A stretch of DNA of 64,000 nt from the NCBI RefSeq assembly GCF_015234585.1, contig NZ_JADFCM010000008.1, forward strand, positions 1,116,001 through 1,180,000. The letters are read 5' to 3'. This DNA comes from Pseudalkalibacillus hwajinpoensis. Its GTDB lineage: Bacteria; Bacillota; Bacilli; Bacillales; Guptibacillaceae. The translations under genes were made by a program, and so were the position numbers. Every line of letters starts with the position of its first letter. Position 1 is the first letter of the stretch. The notes beneath the pieces are model-generated. The model saw only the letters and a list, made by a program, of their open reading frames with translations. It made no database searches and had not been told where the DNA came from. Shown one piece after another: positions 35,650 through 46,773 of the stretch.

Positions 35650-36558
35650 ATGAGCGTATACATTAATCAAGATACAAAAGTCATCGTTCAAGGAATTACA
35701 GGATCAGTTGGTTTATTTCATACACAGCAAATGCTTGAGTATGGTACGAAAATTGTTGGTGGTGTAACGCCAGGTAAGGGCGGTACTGAAGTGGAAGGCG
35801 TTCCCGTATTTGATACAGTTGAGCAAGCTGTTCAAAAAACTGGCGCTAATGCTTCGGTCATCTATGTTCCGCCTGCTTTTGCAGCAGATGCGATCATGGA
35901 AGCGGTAGACGCTGAAATGGACCTTGCGATTTGTATTACGGAAGGTATTCCTGTCATCGATATGGTGAAAGTAAAGCGTTATATGGAAGGAAAGAAAACA
36001 CGTCTTGTAGGACCGAACTGTCCTGGTGTGATTACTCCTGATGAATGTAAAATTGGTATTATGCCTGGATACATTCACAAAAAAGGTCACGTAGGAGTGG
36101 TTTCTCGTTCTGGTACATTAACGTATGAAGCTGTTCATCAGCTTTCTGAATCAGGAATCGGTCAATCCACTGCTGTTGGAATCGGCGGAGATCCTGTTAA
36201 CGGAACGAACTTTATCGATGTCTTGCAAGCTTTCAACGAAGATGAAGATACGTACGCCGTCATTATGATCGGCGAAATCGGTGGTACGGCAGAAGAAGAA
36301 GCGGCAGAATGGGTGAAAGCAAACATGACAAAGCCTGTCGTTGGATTTATCGGTGGCCAAACGGCGCCTCCAGGAAAGCGCATGGGTCATGCGGGTGCAA
36401 TTATTTCTGGCGGTAAAGGGACAGCTGACGAGAAGATCAAAACAATGGAGTCGTGCGGAATTAAAGTCGCACCTACACCTGCTGTAATGGGCGAAACGCT
36501 CATCTCTGTTCTTGAAGATAAAGGATTACTAGAGAAGTGCACAACACATAAGGCTTAA
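35650..36558 (+). CDS. sucD: Succinyl-CoA synthetase alpha subunit
   Basis: Carries the CoA-binding site and the active-site histidine that is phosphorylated during catalysis. The 302-residue protein has [14 protein letters not shown] for CoA, the [10 protein letters not shown] loop, [10 protein letters not shown], and the phospho-His in [17 protein letters not shown] sequence (here GKRMGHAGA). It is cotranscribed with sucC and followed by a terminator. Confidence 0.97.
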   Translation: MSVYINQDTKVIVQGITGSVGLFHTQQMLEYGTKIVGGVTPGKGGTEVEGVPVFDTVEQAVQKTGANASVIYVPPAFAADAIMEAVDAEMDLAICITEGIPVIDMVKVKRYMEGKKTRLVGPNCPGVITPDECKIGIMPGYIHKKGHVGVVSRSGTLTYEAVHQLSESGIGQSTAVGIGGDPVNGTNFIDVLQAFNEDEDTYAVIMIGEIGGTAEEEAAEWVKANMTKPVVGFIGGQTAPPGKRMGHAGAIISGGKGTADEKIKTMESCGIKVAPTPAVMGETLISVLEDKGLLEKCTTHKA

Positions 36559-36562
36559 TGGT

Positions 36563-36590
36563 AATAGCTCCCGTTCGGGAGCTATTTCTC
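36563..36590 (+). terminator. Terminator after sucD
   Basis: The perfect 10-bp stem AATAGCTCCC/GGGAGCTATT with a GTTC loop is followed by a T-rich tail. Confidence 0.85.
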
Positions 36591-36643
36591 TTATACATAA
36601 CGAGAAAATAATACATTTTAATGCTGATAGGGGAGAGGCATGG

Positions 36644-37540
36644 TTGAGAACGTTTAGAAGCCGGTTAATTCAGTTACATCAGTGCCGAGGAACTGACTGG
36701 AAAGTGCTGCGTTCATTTCTTACATTTGACCCAACGCTTCAAAGCATATATGATATGTCTGCTACTCAGTTAAGACAATTTCACATACCAGGGGAGCATG
36801 CGAGCTTATTATATGAAGATCTTCATATGAAAAAACCATGGAGGATTTCTCATATTAAAGCAGGGGAAATTCGGGCTATTACGAGATTTGACGAAGCATA
36901 CCCTGAAAGGCTTTCGCATATTTATGATGCACCGTGGGTTATATATTGTATCGGTAACACCGCGCTTCTTAATGAACAACGAGCCCTTAGTGTCGTCGGA
37001 TCAAGAAATCATTCGCGTGATGCGGAAGCGATGATGAAACTTATTTTAACGCCAATCGTAACGAGAGGTTGGACGATCGTAAGTGGTCTTGCTCTCGGTG
37101 TTGATACTCTTGCACACCGGATCGCGCTTGATCACGATGCAGGAACGATTGCCGTCCTTGGAAGCGGGTTTAAGCATATTTACCCTAAAGAAAATCAGCT
37201 GCTTGCTTCAATTATTGCAAGTAAGGGTCTTCTTCTTTCAGAATATCCACCAGATAGGGGACCAGAAAAACATCAGTTTCCTGAGCGGAATCGAATTATT
37301 AGCGGATTATCGCTTGGAACGTTTATTGTAGAAGCAAGAAAACGAAGTGGTTCGCTCATTACTGCTGATCAAGCGATGGATCAAGGACGAGAAGTTTTTT
37401 GCTTACCAGGCAGAATGACTGACTCGTATTCAGAAGGAACAAATCGACTTATTCAGCAGGGGGCCAAGCTAGTATTAGAAGCAAAAGATATACTTGATGA
37501 ATTACCGAATTTTCATGAAAATGAAACTAGCACTATTTGA
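36644..37540 (+). CDS. dprA: DNA processing protein DprA (Smf)
   Basis: Binds incoming single-stranded DNA during natural transformation and loads RecA. The 298-residue protein has an N-terminal helical domain and the Rossmann-like DprA core: SVVGSRNHSRD, VSGLALGVDTLAHR, LGSGFKHIYPKEN, PERNRIISGLS and EARKRSGSLITA. It starts with TTG at 36644, six bases after GGGAGAGG; the ATG at 36640 is in another frame and stops at once. Its presence does not prove competence. Confidence 0.94.
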   Translation: MRTFRSRLIQLHQCRGTDWKVLRSFLTFDPTLQSIYDMSATQLRQFHIPGEHASLLYEDLHMKKPWRISHIKAGEIRAITRFDEAYPERLSHIYDAPWVIYCIGNTALLNEQRALSVVGSRNHSRDAEAMMKLILTPIVTRGWTIVSGLALGVDTLAHRIALDHDAGTIAVLGSGFKHIYPKENQLLASIIASKGLLLSEYPPDRGPEKHQFPERNRIISGLSLGTFIVEARKRSGSLITADQAMDQGREVFCLPGRMTDSYSEGTNRLIQQGAKLVLEAKDILDELPNFHENETSTI

Positions 37541-37611
37541 CAAACGAGTTTTGACTATTTAATAATAAGGAAGATTTTAAAATTTACCTCAATGGGGGGA
37601 GGAAACGTATT

Positions 37612-39684
37612 GTGGCAGATTATCTAGTTATTGTTGAATCTCCCGCTAAAGCAAAAACAATTGAAAAATATTTAGGAAAGAAATATCAGGTGAAAGCCTC
37701 ATTAGGTCATGTCATTGACCTGCCAAGAAGTCAGATGGGCGTTGATGTGGAAAACAACTATGCTCCTAAATATATAACAATACGCGGGAAAGGCCCTGTC
37801 CTTAAGGAAATTAAAGATGCAGCAAAAAAAGCGAAGAAAGTCTATCTCGCAGCTGACCCCGATCGCGAAGGGGAAGCGATTGCGTGGCATCTAGCTCACA
37901 GTTTGAAGATTGATGAGCAAACGGAATGCAGGGTCGTATTTAACGAAATTACAAAAGATGCGGTAAAGGATGCTTTCAAGCAGCCGAGACCAATTAACAT
38001 GGATTTAGTGGATGCACAGCAAGCGCGTCGAGTACTTGACCGTCTTGTTGGGTATAACATCAGTCCATTATTATGGAAAAAAGTGAAGAAAGGCCTAAGT
38101 GCTGGACGAGTTCAATCCGTTGCAGTTCGCCTTATTATTGAAAGAGAGAAAGAGATTCAGAATTTCCAGGCAGAAGAATATTGGAAAATCAAAGCTTCTT
38201 TCGAAAAAGATGGAGAGCAATTCGAAGCTGGGTTTTACGGAGTAGATGGAAAGAAAACAGATCTTCAATCACGTGAAGACGTCGACAATGTGTTAAAGCG
38301 CATTGAAGGAGATCAGTTTGAGATCCAATCCGTTCAAAAGAAAGAACGTAAGCGAAACCCAGCCCTTCCATTTACTACATCTTCTCTTCAACAGGAAGCA
38401 GCAAGAAAGTTAAACTTCAGAGCGAAGAAAACAATGATGCTTGCTCAGCAGCTTTACGAGGGGATTGCGATTGGTAAACAAGGTACAGTCGGTTTAATTA
38501 CGTACATGAGAACTGACTCAACACGCATCTCTGAAACAGCGAAGGATGAAGCGAAGGAATACATTCAAGGTAAATATGGAGACACATACTTATCGGGTAA
38601 AAAGCCTGCTAAGAAACAGTCAGGTAAATCACAAGATGCTCACGAAGCGGTTCGACCGACATCGGTTATGCGTGATCCATCTGAGATGAAGGCTTACTTA
38701 AAGCGCGATCAGCTTCGTTTATACAAGCTCATTTGGGAGCGTTTTGTAGCCAGTCAGATGGCACCGGCTATTATGGACACGATGAGTGTAGATCTTGAGA
38801 ACAACGGAACGATCTTCCGTGCGACTGGTTCTAAAGTGAAATTTAAAGGGTTTATGAAGGTGTACGTTGAAGGAAACGACGACAATAAAAAGGAAGAAGA
38901 TAAAATGCTTCCTGACCTTGAAGAAGGCATGGATGTTTCTACATCAGAAATTGATCCTTCTCAGCACTTCACACAGCCACCGCCGAGATATTCAGAAGCT
39001 CGCCTTGTTAAAACAATGGAAGAGCTCGGTATAGGGCGCCCTTCTACTTACGCTCCTACGCTTGATACGATTCAACGTCGAGGGTATGTGGCGTTAGAAG
39101 ATAAGAAATTTGTGCCAACTGAGCTCGGTGAAATTGTATTAGAACTGATTTTGGAGTTCTTCCAGGATATCATCAACATTGAATTCACTGCGGGATTAGA
39201 AAATGATCTTGACAAAATTGAGGATGGCGATGCAGAATGGATTTCTGTCATCAATGAATTTTATCAAAACTTCGAAAAGCGGCTGAAAGTAGCCGAGGAA
39301 GAAATGAAGGAAGTCGAGATTAAAGATGAACCCGCTGGAGAAGATTGTGAGAAGTGTGGTTCACCTATGGTCATCAAGATGGGACGCTATGGGAAATTCA
39401 TGGCTTGCTCAAACTTTCCTGATTGCCGTAATACAAAACCAATCCTTAAAGAAGTTGGCGTTACCTGTCCGAAGTGTAAAGAAGGTAATGTTGTAGAGCG
39501 AAAAAGTAAAAAGAACCGTCTTTTCTATGGTTGCGATCGTTTTCCGGAATGTGATTTTCTTTCATGGGATAAACCAATCAAAAGACCATGTCCTAAATGC
39601 GGTGATTTACTTGTCGAGAAGAAAACGAAGAAAAAGAAAGAAATCAAATGCGTAAACTGCGATTTCGTTGAAGAAGAAAACTAG
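37612..39684 (+). CDS. topA: DNA topoisomerase I
   Basis: A type IA enzyme that relaxes negative supercoils. It is 690 residues: a TOPRIM domain ([29 protein letters not shown]), the DNA gate domains with the active-site Tyr near residue 298 in [10 protein letters not shown], and three C-terminal four-cysteine zinc ribbons (CEKC...CSNFPDC, CPKC...CDRFPEC, CPKC...CVNC). It starts at GTG 37612 after GGGGGGAGG. Confidence 0.96.
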   Translation: MADYLVIVESPAKAKTIEKYLGKKYQVKASLGHVIDLPRSQMGVDVENNYAPKYITIRGKGPVLKEIKDAAKKAKKVYLAADPDREGEAIAWHLAHSLKIDEQTECRVVFNEITKDAVKDAFKQPRPINMDLVDAQQARRVLDRLVGYNISPLLWKKVKKGLSAGRVQSVAVRLIIEREKEIQNFQAEEYWKIKASFEKDGEQFEAGFYGVDGKKTDLQSREDVDNVLKRIEGDQFEIQSVQKKERKRNPALPFTTSSLQQEAARKLNFRAKKTMMLAQQLYEGIAIGKQGTVGLITYMRTDSTRISETAKDEAKEYIQGKYGDTYLSGKKPAKKQSGKSQDAHEAVRPTSVMRDPSEMKAYLKRDQLRLYKLIWERFVASQMAPAIMDTMSVDLENNGTIFRATGSKVKFKGFMKVYVEGNDDNKKEEDKMLPDLEEGMDVSTSEIDPSQHFTQPPPRYSEARLVKTMEELGIGRPSTYAPTLDTIQRRGYVALEDKKFVPTELGEIVLELILEFFQDIINIEFTAGLENDLDKIEDGDAEWISVINEFYQNFEKRLKVAEEEMKEVEIKDEPAGEDCEKCGSPMVIKMGRYGKFMACSNFPDCRNTKPILKEVGVTCPKCKEGNVVERKSKKNRLFYGCDRFPECDFLSWDKPIKRPCPKCGDLLVEKKTKKKKEIKCVNCDFVEEEN

Positions 39685-39699
39685 TAAGGGGTTATGGCA

Positions 39700-41004
39700 A
39701 TGAGTAAACATGTGACGGTAATCGGTGCCGGACTTGCTGGAAGTGAAGCAGCGTGGCAACTTGCAAAGCAAGGAGTGGACGTTCATCTCTATGAGATGCG
39801 TCCTAAGAAGCAAACGCCTGCTCACCATACCGATAAATTTGCTGAGCTAGTATGTAGTAACTCACTAAGAGCGAATACATTAACAAATGCAGTCGGCGTT
39901 TTAAAGGAAGAAATGCGTCGAATGGATTCAGTTATCATTAAGTCTGCTGACGAATGTGCCGTTCCGGCTGGTGGTGCACTGGCTGTGGATCGTCATGAAT
40001 TTGCTGCGAAGGTAACGGAGAATGTTAAAAACCATCCAAACGTAACGGTTTTTTCAGAGGAATGTACAAAAATCCCTGAAGGCCCAACAATTATTGCAAC
40101 AGGCCCGCTAACTTCTAAGGATCTCTCCGATCAGTTAAAGGCTTTAAGTGGAGAAGAGTACCTATACTTCTATGATGCTGCTGCTCCTATTATCGAAACG
40201 GAAAGCATTGATATGGAGAAAGTTTATAAGAAGTCACGCTATGATAAGGGAGAGGCAGCTTACTTAAACTGTCCAATGACGGAAGAAGAATTTAACACGT
40301 TCTATGAAGCACTTATTTCAGCTGAAACGGTTCCGCTTAAAGAATTTGAGAAGGAAATTTTCTTCGAAGGATGCATGCCAATTGAAGTAATGGCACAGCG
40401 CGGGCAGAAGACGATGACGTTTGGTCCTCTTAAACCTGTAGGTCTTGAGGATCCTAGAACAGGAAAGCGTCCTTACGCTGTCGTTCAACTAAGGCAGGAT
40501 AATGCTTCTGGTACACTGTATAACATTGTTGGATTCCAAACGCACCTCAAATGGGGACCACAAAAAGATGTGATTCGCTTAATTCCTGGACTTGAGAACG
40601 CGGACATCGTACGTTATGGCGTGATGCATCGGAATACGTTTATTAACTCACCGAACTTATTGAAAGCTACTTACCAATACAAAGGTCGCGAGAATCTATT
40701 CTTTGCAGGTCAAATGACAGGTGTAGAAGGGTACGTAGAATCAGCGGCATCTGGACTAATCGCTGGATTTAATGCTGCTCGACTAATGAAGGATGAAGAG
40801 CCGCTAGTGTTCCCTGAAGAAACTGCGCTTGGTAGTTTAGCGAATTATATTACGACGGCTAATCCGGATAACTTCCAACCGATGAATGCTAACTTTGGTT
40901 TGTTCCCACCGCTTGAAACGCGAATTAAAGGCAAGAAAGAGCGTAATGAAACGATCGCTAATCGAGCGTTAGAAACAATTCAGAATTTTGTAAAAAGATT
41001 GTAA
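39700..41004 (+). CDS. trmFO: Methylene-tetrahydrofolate-tRNA (uracil-54-C5)-methyltransferase TrmFO
   Basis: A folate- and FAD-dependent enzyme that makes ribothymidine at position 54 of tRNA. The 434-residue protein has the FAD motif [18 protein letters not shown], the CSNSLR segment and [19 protein letters not shown] at 39700 is preferred over 39694 because TAAGGGG is then eight bases upstream rather than two. It lies between topA and xerC as in B. subtilis. Confidence 0.96.
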   Translation: MSKHVTVIGAGLAGSEAAWQLAKQGVDVHLYEMRPKKQTPAHHTDKFAELVCSNSLRANTLTNAVGVLKEEMRRMDSVIIKSADECAVPAGGALAVDRHEFAAKVTENVKNHPNVTVFSEECTKIPEGPTIIATGPLTSKDLSDQLKALSGEEYLYFYDAAAPIIETESIDMEKVYKKSRYDKGEAAYLNCPMTEEEFNTFYEALISAETVPLKEFEKEIFFEGCMPIEVMAQRGQKTMTFGPLKPVGLEDPRTGKRPYAVVQLRQDNASGTLYNIVGFQTHLKWGPQKDVIRLIPGLENADIVRYGVMHRNTFINSPNLLKATYQYKGRENLFFAGQMTGVEGYVESAASGLIAGFNAARLMKDEEPLVFPEETALGSLANYITTANPDNFQPMNANFGLFPPLETRIKGKKERNETIANRALETIQNFVKRL

Positions 41005-41011
41005 ATTCCTA

Positions 41012-41040
41012 TTGCTAAGGCTTCTAAATTGTGATACGAT
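41012..41040 (+). promoter_or_regulatory. Promoter of xerC-hslVU-codY within a hairpin
   Basis: TTGCTA (41012-41017), a 17-bp spacer and an extended -10 TGATACGAT (TACGAT at 41035-41040). It sits inside the inverted repeat at 41017-41053, so the -10 is in the loop. Transcripts would begin about 20 bases before the xerC start. Confidence 0.5.
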
Positions 41041-41053
41041 TTAGAAGCCTTTT
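41017..41053 (+). terminator. Terminator/attenuator hairpin between trmFO and xerC
   Basis: Perfect 13-bp arms AAGGCTTCTAAAT/ATTTAGAAGCCTT flank a short loop and end in TTTT. The xerC binding site begins immediately after it. Confidence 0.7.
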
Positions 41054-41065
41054 GAGGTGATAACG

Positions 41066-41971
41066 ATGAATAACAACCAACAAGCTCATATTCAATCATT
41101 TTCTGAGTATCTTCAGATTGAGAAGAATTGTTCACCACATACGATCTCAGGTTACTTACAGGACATTGAACATTTCAAGTCTTTTATGAAGCAGCAGACT
41201 ATCGATGTCTTTGCTGCTGTTTCTTATGCAGATGTCAGAATTTATTTGACTGAGCTTCACGAGCGAGGTTACGCAAGAAAAACAGCAGCGAGAAAAATTT
41301 CAACGTTACGAAGCTTATATCGATTCCTTTTACGCGAAAACATTGTTGAGATTAATCCATTTACAATGAGCTCACTACCGAAGCAAGAGAAGCGCCTTCC
41401 GCAATTTTTGTATGAAAAAGAGCTCAATGTATTGTTTGATACGCCCGATACGGCAAAGCCTCTTGGTCAAAGAGACAGAGCTTTGCTCGAAGTATTGTAC
41501 GGGTGTGGCATTCGCGTTAGTGAATGCGTTGCGCTTAATTTAGAAGACATTGATTTTGCGATTGGTACTATTTTTGTAATCGGTAAGGGACGTAAGGAAA
41601 GATATGTACCAATTGGTAGTTTCGCTATAGATGCAATAAAAGAGTATTTAGAGGATGGACGAGTAAAGCTCGCTTCGTCCGGAAAAGAGCCGACAAAAGC
41701 CCTGTTTTTAAACTTTAGAGGTAGTCGCGTGACAGCAAGAGGCGTACGAACAATTTTAGATAAGATTGTGAAAGCCGCTTCGCTGCATGTACATATAAGT
41801 CCCCATGTGATGAGACACACATTCGCAACACATTTACTGAATGAAGGGGCAGACTTACGATCTGTTCAGGAGCTTTTAGGGCATTCCGATTTATCATCTA
41901 CTCAGATCTATACCCATGTGACGGGAGATCGATTGCGAAATATATACATGAACCATCACCCAAGAGCTTAA
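41066..41971 (+). CDS. xerC: Tyrosine recombinase XerC (CodV)
   Basis: With XerD it resolves chromosome dimers at dif. It is 301 residues: an N-terminal SAM-like core-binding domain ([20 protein letters not shown]) and a catalytic domain with Arg (GIRVSE), [26 protein letters not shown] and the terminal Tyr nucleophile. ATG at 41066 follows GAGGTGA by five bases; the in-frame GTG at 41057 lies inside that site. It heads the xerC-hslVU-codY operon. Confidence 0.95.
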   Translation: MNNNQQAHIQSFSEYLQIEKNCSPHTISGYLQDIEHFKSFMKQQTIDVFAAVSYADVRIYLTELHERGYARKTAARKISTLRSLYRFLLRENIVEINPFTMSSLPKQEKRLPQFLYEKELNVLFDTPDTAKPLGQRDRALLEVLYGCGIRVSECVALNLEDIDFAIGTIFVIGKGRKERYVPIGSFAIDAIKEYLEDGRVKLASSGKEPTKALFLNFRGSRVTARGVRTILDKIVKAASLHVHISPHVMRHTFATHLLNEGADLRSVQELLGHSDLSSTQIYTHVTGDRLRNIYMNHHPRA

Positions 41972-41991
41972 TAGCTCGGGAGGAGGAACTT

Positions 41992-42531
41992 ATGGGAGAC
42001 TTTCATTCAACGACGATATTTGCAGTACAGCATAATGGAGAGTGCGCAATGGCCGGTGATGGCCAGGTGACATTTGGCAATGCCGTAGTCATGAAGCATA
42101 CGGCTAAGAAAGTAAGAAGGTTATTTCATGGGAAGGTGATTGCTGGATTTGCAGGATCTGTTGCAGATGCATTCACTCTTTTTGAGAAATTCGAAAGCAA
42201 ACTGGAAGAATTCGGCGGTAACCTTCAGCGTGCTGCTGTTGAACTCGCAAAAGAGTGGCGCAGTGACCGCGTACTAAGAAAGCTTGAAGCCATGTTAATC
42301 GTTATGAATAAGGATGAGCTTCTGCTTATCTCAGGTACTGGTGAAGTGATCGAACCTGATGATGGCATTCTTTCCATTGGTTCAGGTTCTAACTACGCAC
42401 TTTCAGCAGGTAGAGCTCTTAAGCGATACAGTGATAACAAAACCGCTGAAGAAATTGCGCGGGCCTCTATGGAAATTGCATCAGAAATTTGCGTGTACAC
42501 AAATGATCAAATTATCGTAGAAACCATTTAG
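41992..42531 (+). CDS. hslV: ATP-dependent protease subunit HslV (ClpQ)
   Basis: The proteolytic subunit of the two-component HslUV protease. It is 179 residues with [23 protein letters not shown] at the front (shown here in part as TTIFAV and AGDGQVTFG), [22 protein letters not shown] and [10 protein letters not shown] at the end. The N-terminus is MGDFHSTT: a Gly stands where B. subtilis ClpQ has its reported N-terminal Ser nucleophile, while the Thr used in other HslV proteins is retained at position 7. AGGAGGAAC precedes the start. Confidence 0.94.
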   Translation: MGDFHSTTIFAVQHNGECAMAGDGQVTFGNAVVMKHTAKKVRRLFHGKVIAGFAGSVADAFTLFEKFESKLEEFGGNLQRAAVELAKEWRSDRVLRKLEAMLIVMNKDELLLISGTGEVIEPDDGILSIGSGSNYALSAGRALKRYSDNKTAEEIARASMEIASEICVYTNDQIIVETI

Positions 42532-42561
42532 TATATAAACTGTATCTTTGGAGGAGATCGT

Positions 42562-43956
42562 ATGTCTAATCCATTAACACCGAGACAAATTGTTGAAAAG
42601 CTTGATCAGTATATAGTTGGTCAGAATGACGCGAAAAAGGCTGTTGCTGTGGCATTGAGAAATCGTTACCGTCGGGGTCTTTTAAGCGATAAACTGAGGG
42701 ATGAAGTGAATCCGAAAAATATTTTAATGATTGGGCCAACAGGTGTTGGTAAAACAGAAATTGCGCGACGACTGGCTCGTCTTGTCAATGCTCCTTTCAT
42801 TAAAGTAGAAGCAACGAAATTTACTGAAGTGGGTTATGTTGGCCGAGACGTGGAATCAATGGTTCGCGATCTCGTTGAAACATCAATCAGACTTGTCAAA
42901 GAAGATCGAATGGAACAGGTGAAGGGCAGAGCGGAAGAGAATGCGAATAAACGCATTGTGGAACTGCTCGTACCGTCTAATAAGAAGCAGACACAATACA
43001 AGAATCCGCTTGAAATGTTATTTGGTAATCAGGGGCAAGAAGAAACAAATACCCAGGCGAGTTCAGAAGATCAGTCGATTGCTTCAAGACGAAAGCAAAT
43101 AGCTCAACAGCTTGCGCTAGGTGAACTCGAAGATCGGATGATCACTGTTGAAGTGGAAGAACAAAACAATTCCATGATGGACATGTTCCAGGGAGCTGGC
43201 ATGGAACAAATGGGTATGAACATGCAGGATATGCTCGGAAATATCATGCCTAAAAAGAAGAAAAAACGTAAGCTTCCGGTGTCAGAAGCACGAAAGGTCT
43301 TAACGCAGGATGAAGCAGCAAAACTTGTGGATATGGATGAAGTCGCACAGGATGCAGTTTCAAAGACGGAACAATCGGGTATCATCTTCATTGATGAAAT
43401 TGACAAGGTCGCGGGGAAAAGTCAGCAGTCAGCTGATGTATCCAGAGAGGGCGTTCAAAGAGACATTTTGCCAATCGTAGAAGGTTCAACGGTAACAACG
43501 AAGTACGGTCCAGTGAAAACAGACCATATTTTGTTTATGGCCGCGGGGGCGTTTCACATGTCGAAACCATCTGATCTAATCCCTGAACTGCAAGGCCGAT
43601 TCCCAATCCGCGTTGAGTTATCAAGTTTAAACGTAGACGATTTTAAACGTATATTAACAGAGCCTGATAATGCTCTTGTGAAGCAATACACAGCATTATT
43701 AGAAACAGAAGGTATTAAAGTTGAATTTTCTGACGATGCTATTCTTAAAATTGCTACGATTGCAACCGAAGTGAATCAGGACACTGACAACATTGGCGCA
43801 AGAAGACTGCACACAATTTTAGAAAAGCTTCTTGAAGATCTTTCATTTGAAGCACCGGACATTAATCTAGACAGCATCACGATTACACCAGAGTATGTTG
43901 AGGAAAAGTTAGCTTCTATTGCGAAGAACCGTGACCTCAGCCAATACATCCTATAA
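42562..43956 (+). CDS. hslU: ATP-dependent protease ATPase subunit HslU (ClpY)
   Basis: The AAA+ unfoldase that feeds substrates to HslV. It is 464 residues with [15 protein letters not shown] (Walker A), the GYVGRDVES pore loop and an inserted I domain (about 110-240, Met/Gln rich). [11 protein letters not shown] (Walker B) and the C-terminal tail ending SQYIL, which docks into HslV, follow. TTGGAGGAG precedes the start. Confidence 0.96.
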   Translation: MSNPLTPRQIVEKLDQYIVGQNDAKKAVAVALRNRYRRGLLSDKLRDEVNPKNILMIGPTGVGKTEIARRLARLVNAPFIKVEATKFTEVGYVGRDVESMVRDLVETSIRLVKEDRMEQVKGRAEENANKRIVELLVPSNKKQTQYKNPLEMLFGNQGQEETNTQASSEDQSIASRRKQIAQQLALGELEDRMITVEVEEQNNSMMDMFQGAGMEQMGMNMQDMLGNIMPKKKKKRKLPVSEARKVLTQDEAAKLVDMDEVAQDAVSKTEQSGIIFIDEIDKVAGKSQQSADVSREGVQRDILPIVEGSTVTTKYGPVKTDHILFMAAGAFHMSKPSDLIPELQGRFPIRVELSSLNVDDFKRILTEPDNALVKQYTALLETEGIKVEFSDDAILKIATIATEVNQDTDNIGARRLHTILEKLLEDLSFEAPDINLDSITITPEYVEEKLASIAKNRDLSQYIL

Positions 43957-43977
43957 TACATGCAGGAGGACAAAACT

Positions 43978-44754
43978 ATGAATTTACTTGAAAAAACAAG
44001 AAAAATTAATGGAATGCTACAAAAATCTGAGGGGCCAGTTAACTTTACAGACATGGCTGAAACACTACGCGACGTCATTATGGCGAACGTATATGTCGTA
44101 AGCCGCAGAGGTAAGCTACTTGGAATCGCAATTAATCAAGAAATCGAAAACGAACGCATGAAGAAAATGTTTTCTGAGCGTCAGTTCCCTGAAGAATATA
44201 CACAAAACCTGTTCAACATTGCAGAAACTTCTTCAAACCTGGATATCACAAGCGAGTACACAGCTTTCCCGGTAGAAAACCGTGACCTCTTCGAAAAAGG
44301 TCTTACAACAATTGTGCCGATCGTTGGTGGTGGAAGCCGTCTTGGTACGCTTATCCTTTCACGTCTAAGCGACTCATTCTCAGATGATGATCTTCTATTA
44401 GCTGAATATGGCGCAACAGTAGTAGGAATGGAAATTCTTCATGAAAAAGCGGAAGAAATTGAAGAAGAAGCAAGAAACAAAGCGGTTGTACAAATGGCGA
44501 TTTCTTCTCTTTCTTATAGTGAGCTTGAAGCAATCGAGCACATCTTTGAAGAACTTGAAGGCAATGAAGGACTTCTTGTTGCAAGTAAAATTGCTGACCG
44601 AGTAGGCATCACTCGCTCTGTTATCGTAAACGCTCTTCGTAAGCTTGAGAGTGCTGGTGTTATTGAGTCTCGTTCTCTAGGAATGAAAGGAACTTACATT
44701 AAAGTTCTTAACGATAAATTCCTTGTAGAGCTTTCAAAACTAAAGACACAGTAA
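43978..44754 (+). CDS. codY: GTP- and branched-chain-amino-acid-sensing global repressor CodY
   Basis: Represses stationary-phase and amino-acid genes when isoleucine, leucine or valine and GTP are high. It is 258 residues: an N-terminal GAF domain (about 1-155) and a C-terminal winged helix-turn-helix ([21 protein letters not shown] cut here as [16 protein letters not shown], about residues 203-222). The start at 43978 has AGGAGGAC upstream and gives [12 protein letters not shown] strong terminator follows; in B. subtilis the fla/che operon would begin here. Confidence 0.97.
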   Translation: MNLLEKTRKINGMLQKSEGPVNFTDMAETLRDVIMANVYVVSRRGKLLGIAINQEIENERMKKMFSERQFPEEYTQNLFNIAETSSNLDITSEYTAFPVENRDLFEKGLTTIVPIVGGGSRLGTLILSRLSDSFSDDDLLLAEYGATVVGMEILHEKAEEIEEEARNKAVVQMAISSLSYSELEAIEHIFEELEGNEGLLVASKIADRVGITRSVIVNALRKLESAGVIESRSLGMKGTYIKVLNDKFLVELSKLKTQ

Positions 44755-44761
44755 TTCAACT

Positions 44762-44790
44762 AAAGCTCCGAGATCTCTCGGAGCTTTTTT
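44762..44790 (+). terminator. Terminator after codY
   Basis: The perfect stem AAGCTCCGAGA/TCTCGGAGCTT runs into TTTTTT. Confidence 0.92.
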
Positions 44791-44907
44791 AATAGAATGT
44801 TGCCGATTTCAACAATCCTTTTGCAAACGATGGAGATGAATTCTAACCGTTTACGCGTACTATGAGAGTGAGTTTGTATAGGCATTCATGGAATTTAAGA
44901 TTTAAAC

Positions 44908-44936
44908 TTGCGACTTGTCACTTGATATGATATATT
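44908..44936 (+). promoter_or_regulatory. Sigma-A promoter of rpsB-tsf
   Basis: TTGCGA (44908-44913), a 17-bp spacer, TATATT (44931-44936). A TTGTCA at 44915 is less well spaced. Confidence 0.75.
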
Positions 44937-44958
44937 AATCAACGGTGTTAATCACACA

Positions 44959-45018
44959 CGCTTGTTGATTTGGAAAGTGGTGCTGCAGACGCAGTTTTTT
45001 CCGAAATAGATGCAAGCG
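44959..45018 (+). promoter_or_regulatory. Structured leader RNA of rpsB
   Basis: An outer stem CGCTTG/CAAGCG encloses ATTTGG/CCGAAAT and an inner CTGC/GCAG hairpin followed by six T residues. The fold ends two bases before a purine-rich stretch and 34 bases before the rpsB start. It may be an attenuator or an S2-binding site. Confidence 0.5.
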
Positions 45019-45052
45019 GAGGATAAAAAAAACCATTAGGAGGAACACAATC

Positions 45053-45784
45053 ATGGCAGTAATCTCTATGAAACAGCTTCTTGAAGCTGGGGTACACTTC
45101 GGTCATCAGACTCGTCGTTGGAACCCGAAAATGAAACCTTATATCTTCACTGAAAGAAACGGTATCTACATTATCGATCTTCAAAAAACAGTGAAGAAAG
45201 TCGAAGAAGCTTATAACTTCGTTCGTGACATCGCTCAGGACGGTGGTAAAGTTCTTTTCGTAGGTACAAAAAAGCAAGCGCAAGATTCCGTTAAGGATGA
45301 AGCGATCCGTGCTGGTCAATACTACATCAACCAACGCTGGTTGGGTGGAACGCTTACGAACTTTGAAACTATTCAAAAGCGTATTAACCGCCTGAAGAGC
45401 CTTGAGAAGATGCAAGAAGACGGTACTTTTGAAGTACTACCTAAGAAAGAAGTTATGCTTCTTAAAAAAGAAATGGATCGCCTTGAAAGATTCCTTGGTG
45501 GTATTAAAGATATGAACGGCGTTCCAGACGCAATGTTCGTAATCGACCCTCGTAAAGAGCGTATTGCTATTGCTGAGGCTCGTAAGCTTAATATCCCAAT
45601 CGTTGCGATCGTGGATACAAACTGTGATCCAGATGAGATCGACTATATTATCCCTGGTAACGACGATGCAATCCGCGCTGTGAAACTTCTTACTGCTAAA
45701 ATGGCTGACGCTGTTATCGAAGTTAGCAAAGTAGAAGAAGAAGCAGAAGTTGAAGCGGTAGAAACTGAAGAAACATCTGTATAA
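45053..45784 (+). CDS. rpsB: 30S ribosomal protein S2
   Basis: A 243-residue S2 with the signatures [19 protein letters not shown] and IVDTNCDPD, and an acidic C-terminal tail ([19 protein letters not shown]) usual in Bacillus. AGGAGGAAC precedes the start. It is followed by a strong hairpin and then tsf. Confidence 0.97.
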   Translation: MAVISMKQLLEAGVHFGHQTRRWNPKMKPYIFTERNGIYIIDLQKTVKKVEEAYNFVRDIAQDGGKVLFVGTKKQAQDSVKDEAIRAGQYYINQRWLGGTLTNFETIQKRINRLKSLEKMQEDGTFEVLPKKEVMLLKKEMDRLERFLGGIKDMNGVPDAMFVIDPRKERIAIAEARKLNIPIVAIVDTNCDPDEIDYIIPGNDDAIRAVKLLTAKMADAVIEVSKVEEEAEVEAVETEETSV

Positions 45785-45793
45785 GAACACAAA

Positions 45794-45836
45794 GGGGTGA
45801 TAAAGGGGAACTCTAACCCCTTTATCACCTTTTTTT
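45794..45836 (+). terminator. Terminator between rpsB and tsf
   Basis: A 13-bp stem GGTGATAAAGGGG/CCCCTTTATCACC is followed by seven T residues. It probably allows partial read-through, which would set S2 above EF-Ts. Confidence 0.9.
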
Positions 45837-45884
45837 AACCCAAAAGGGTATGATTACATATCATAATTCAAGGAGGAATTACTA

Positions 45885-46766
45885 ATGGCAGTAACAGCTC
45901 AAATGGTAAAAGAATTGCGTGCACAAACTGGTGCAGGTATGATGGATTGTAAAAAAGCTCTAACAGAAAACGACGGTGACATGGACAAAGCAATCGACTG
46001 GCTTCGTGAGAAAGGTATCTCTAAAGCAGCTAAGAAAGCTGACCGCGTAGCAGCTGAAGGTCTTGCAACGATCGCTGTTGAAGGAAACAAAGCAGTAATT
46101 GCTGAAATCAACTCTGAAACTGACTTCGTTTCAAAGAACGAAAGCTTCATTTCACTAATTAATGATATTTCGCATCACCTCCTTAAAACGAATCCTGAGT
46201 CTGTGGACGCAGCTCTTGAAAGCAAAATGGAAAACGGACAAACCGTTACTGAATTCTTAAACGACAAAATCGCTAAAATCGGCGAGAAGATTTCTCTTCG
46301 TCGTTTCCAAATCATTGAGAAAACTGACGCTGACGCATTCGGCGCATACCTACACATGGGTGGACGCATTGGTGTTCTAACACTTCTTGAAGGCACAACC
46401 GACGAAGAAGTTGCGAAAGACGTTGCTATGCACACTGCAGCAGTTAACCCTCGTTTCGTATCTCGTGATGCTGTTCCAGCTGAAGAAGTTGAGCGTGAGC
46501 GCGAAGTATTGAAGCAACAGGCTCTTAACGAAGGTAAGCCAGAGAAAATTGTTGAGAAAATGGTAGAAGGCCGTATCAACAAATTCTTCGAAGAAATTTC
46601 TCTAGTTGATCAGCCGTTTGTTAAAGACACTGATCAAAAAGTTGGTAAGTACGTTGAATCTAAAGGCGCTACTGTAAAAGGCTTCATCCGCTACGAAGTT
46701 GGCGAAGGCATGGAGAAACGTGAAGATAACTTCGCTGAAGAAGTTATGTCTCAAGTGAAGAAGTAA
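45885..46766 (+). CDS. tsf: Translation elongation factor Ts
   Basis: The nucleotide exchange factor of EF-Tu. It is 293 residues: an N-terminal UBA-like domain ([20 protein letters not shown]), the [10 protein letters not shown] signature and two core subdomains. AAGGAGG is eight bases before the start. Confidence 0.97.
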   Translation: MAVTAQMVKELRAQTGAGMMDCKKALTENDGDMDKAIDWLREKGISKAAKKADRVAAEGLATIAVEGNKAVIAEINSETDFVSKNESFISLINDISHHLLKTNPESVDAALESKMENGQTVTEFLNDKIAKIGEKISLRRFQIIEKTDADAFGAYLHMGGRIGVLTLLEGTTDEEVAKDVAMHTAAVNPRFVSRDAVPAEEVEREREVLKQQALNEGKPEKIVEKMVEGRINKFFEEISLVDQPFVKDTDQKVGKYVESKGATVKGFIRYEVGEGMEKREDNFAEEVMSQVKK

Positions 46767-46773
46767 AACAATG

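Larger units (their letters stand above)
44791..45052. other. 262-bp intergenic region between the codY terminator and rpsB
   Basis: The first 115 bases (to 44907) hold nothing I can identify. The rest holds the rpsB promoter and a structured leader. No trace of flagellar genes is visible. Confidence 0.7.
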
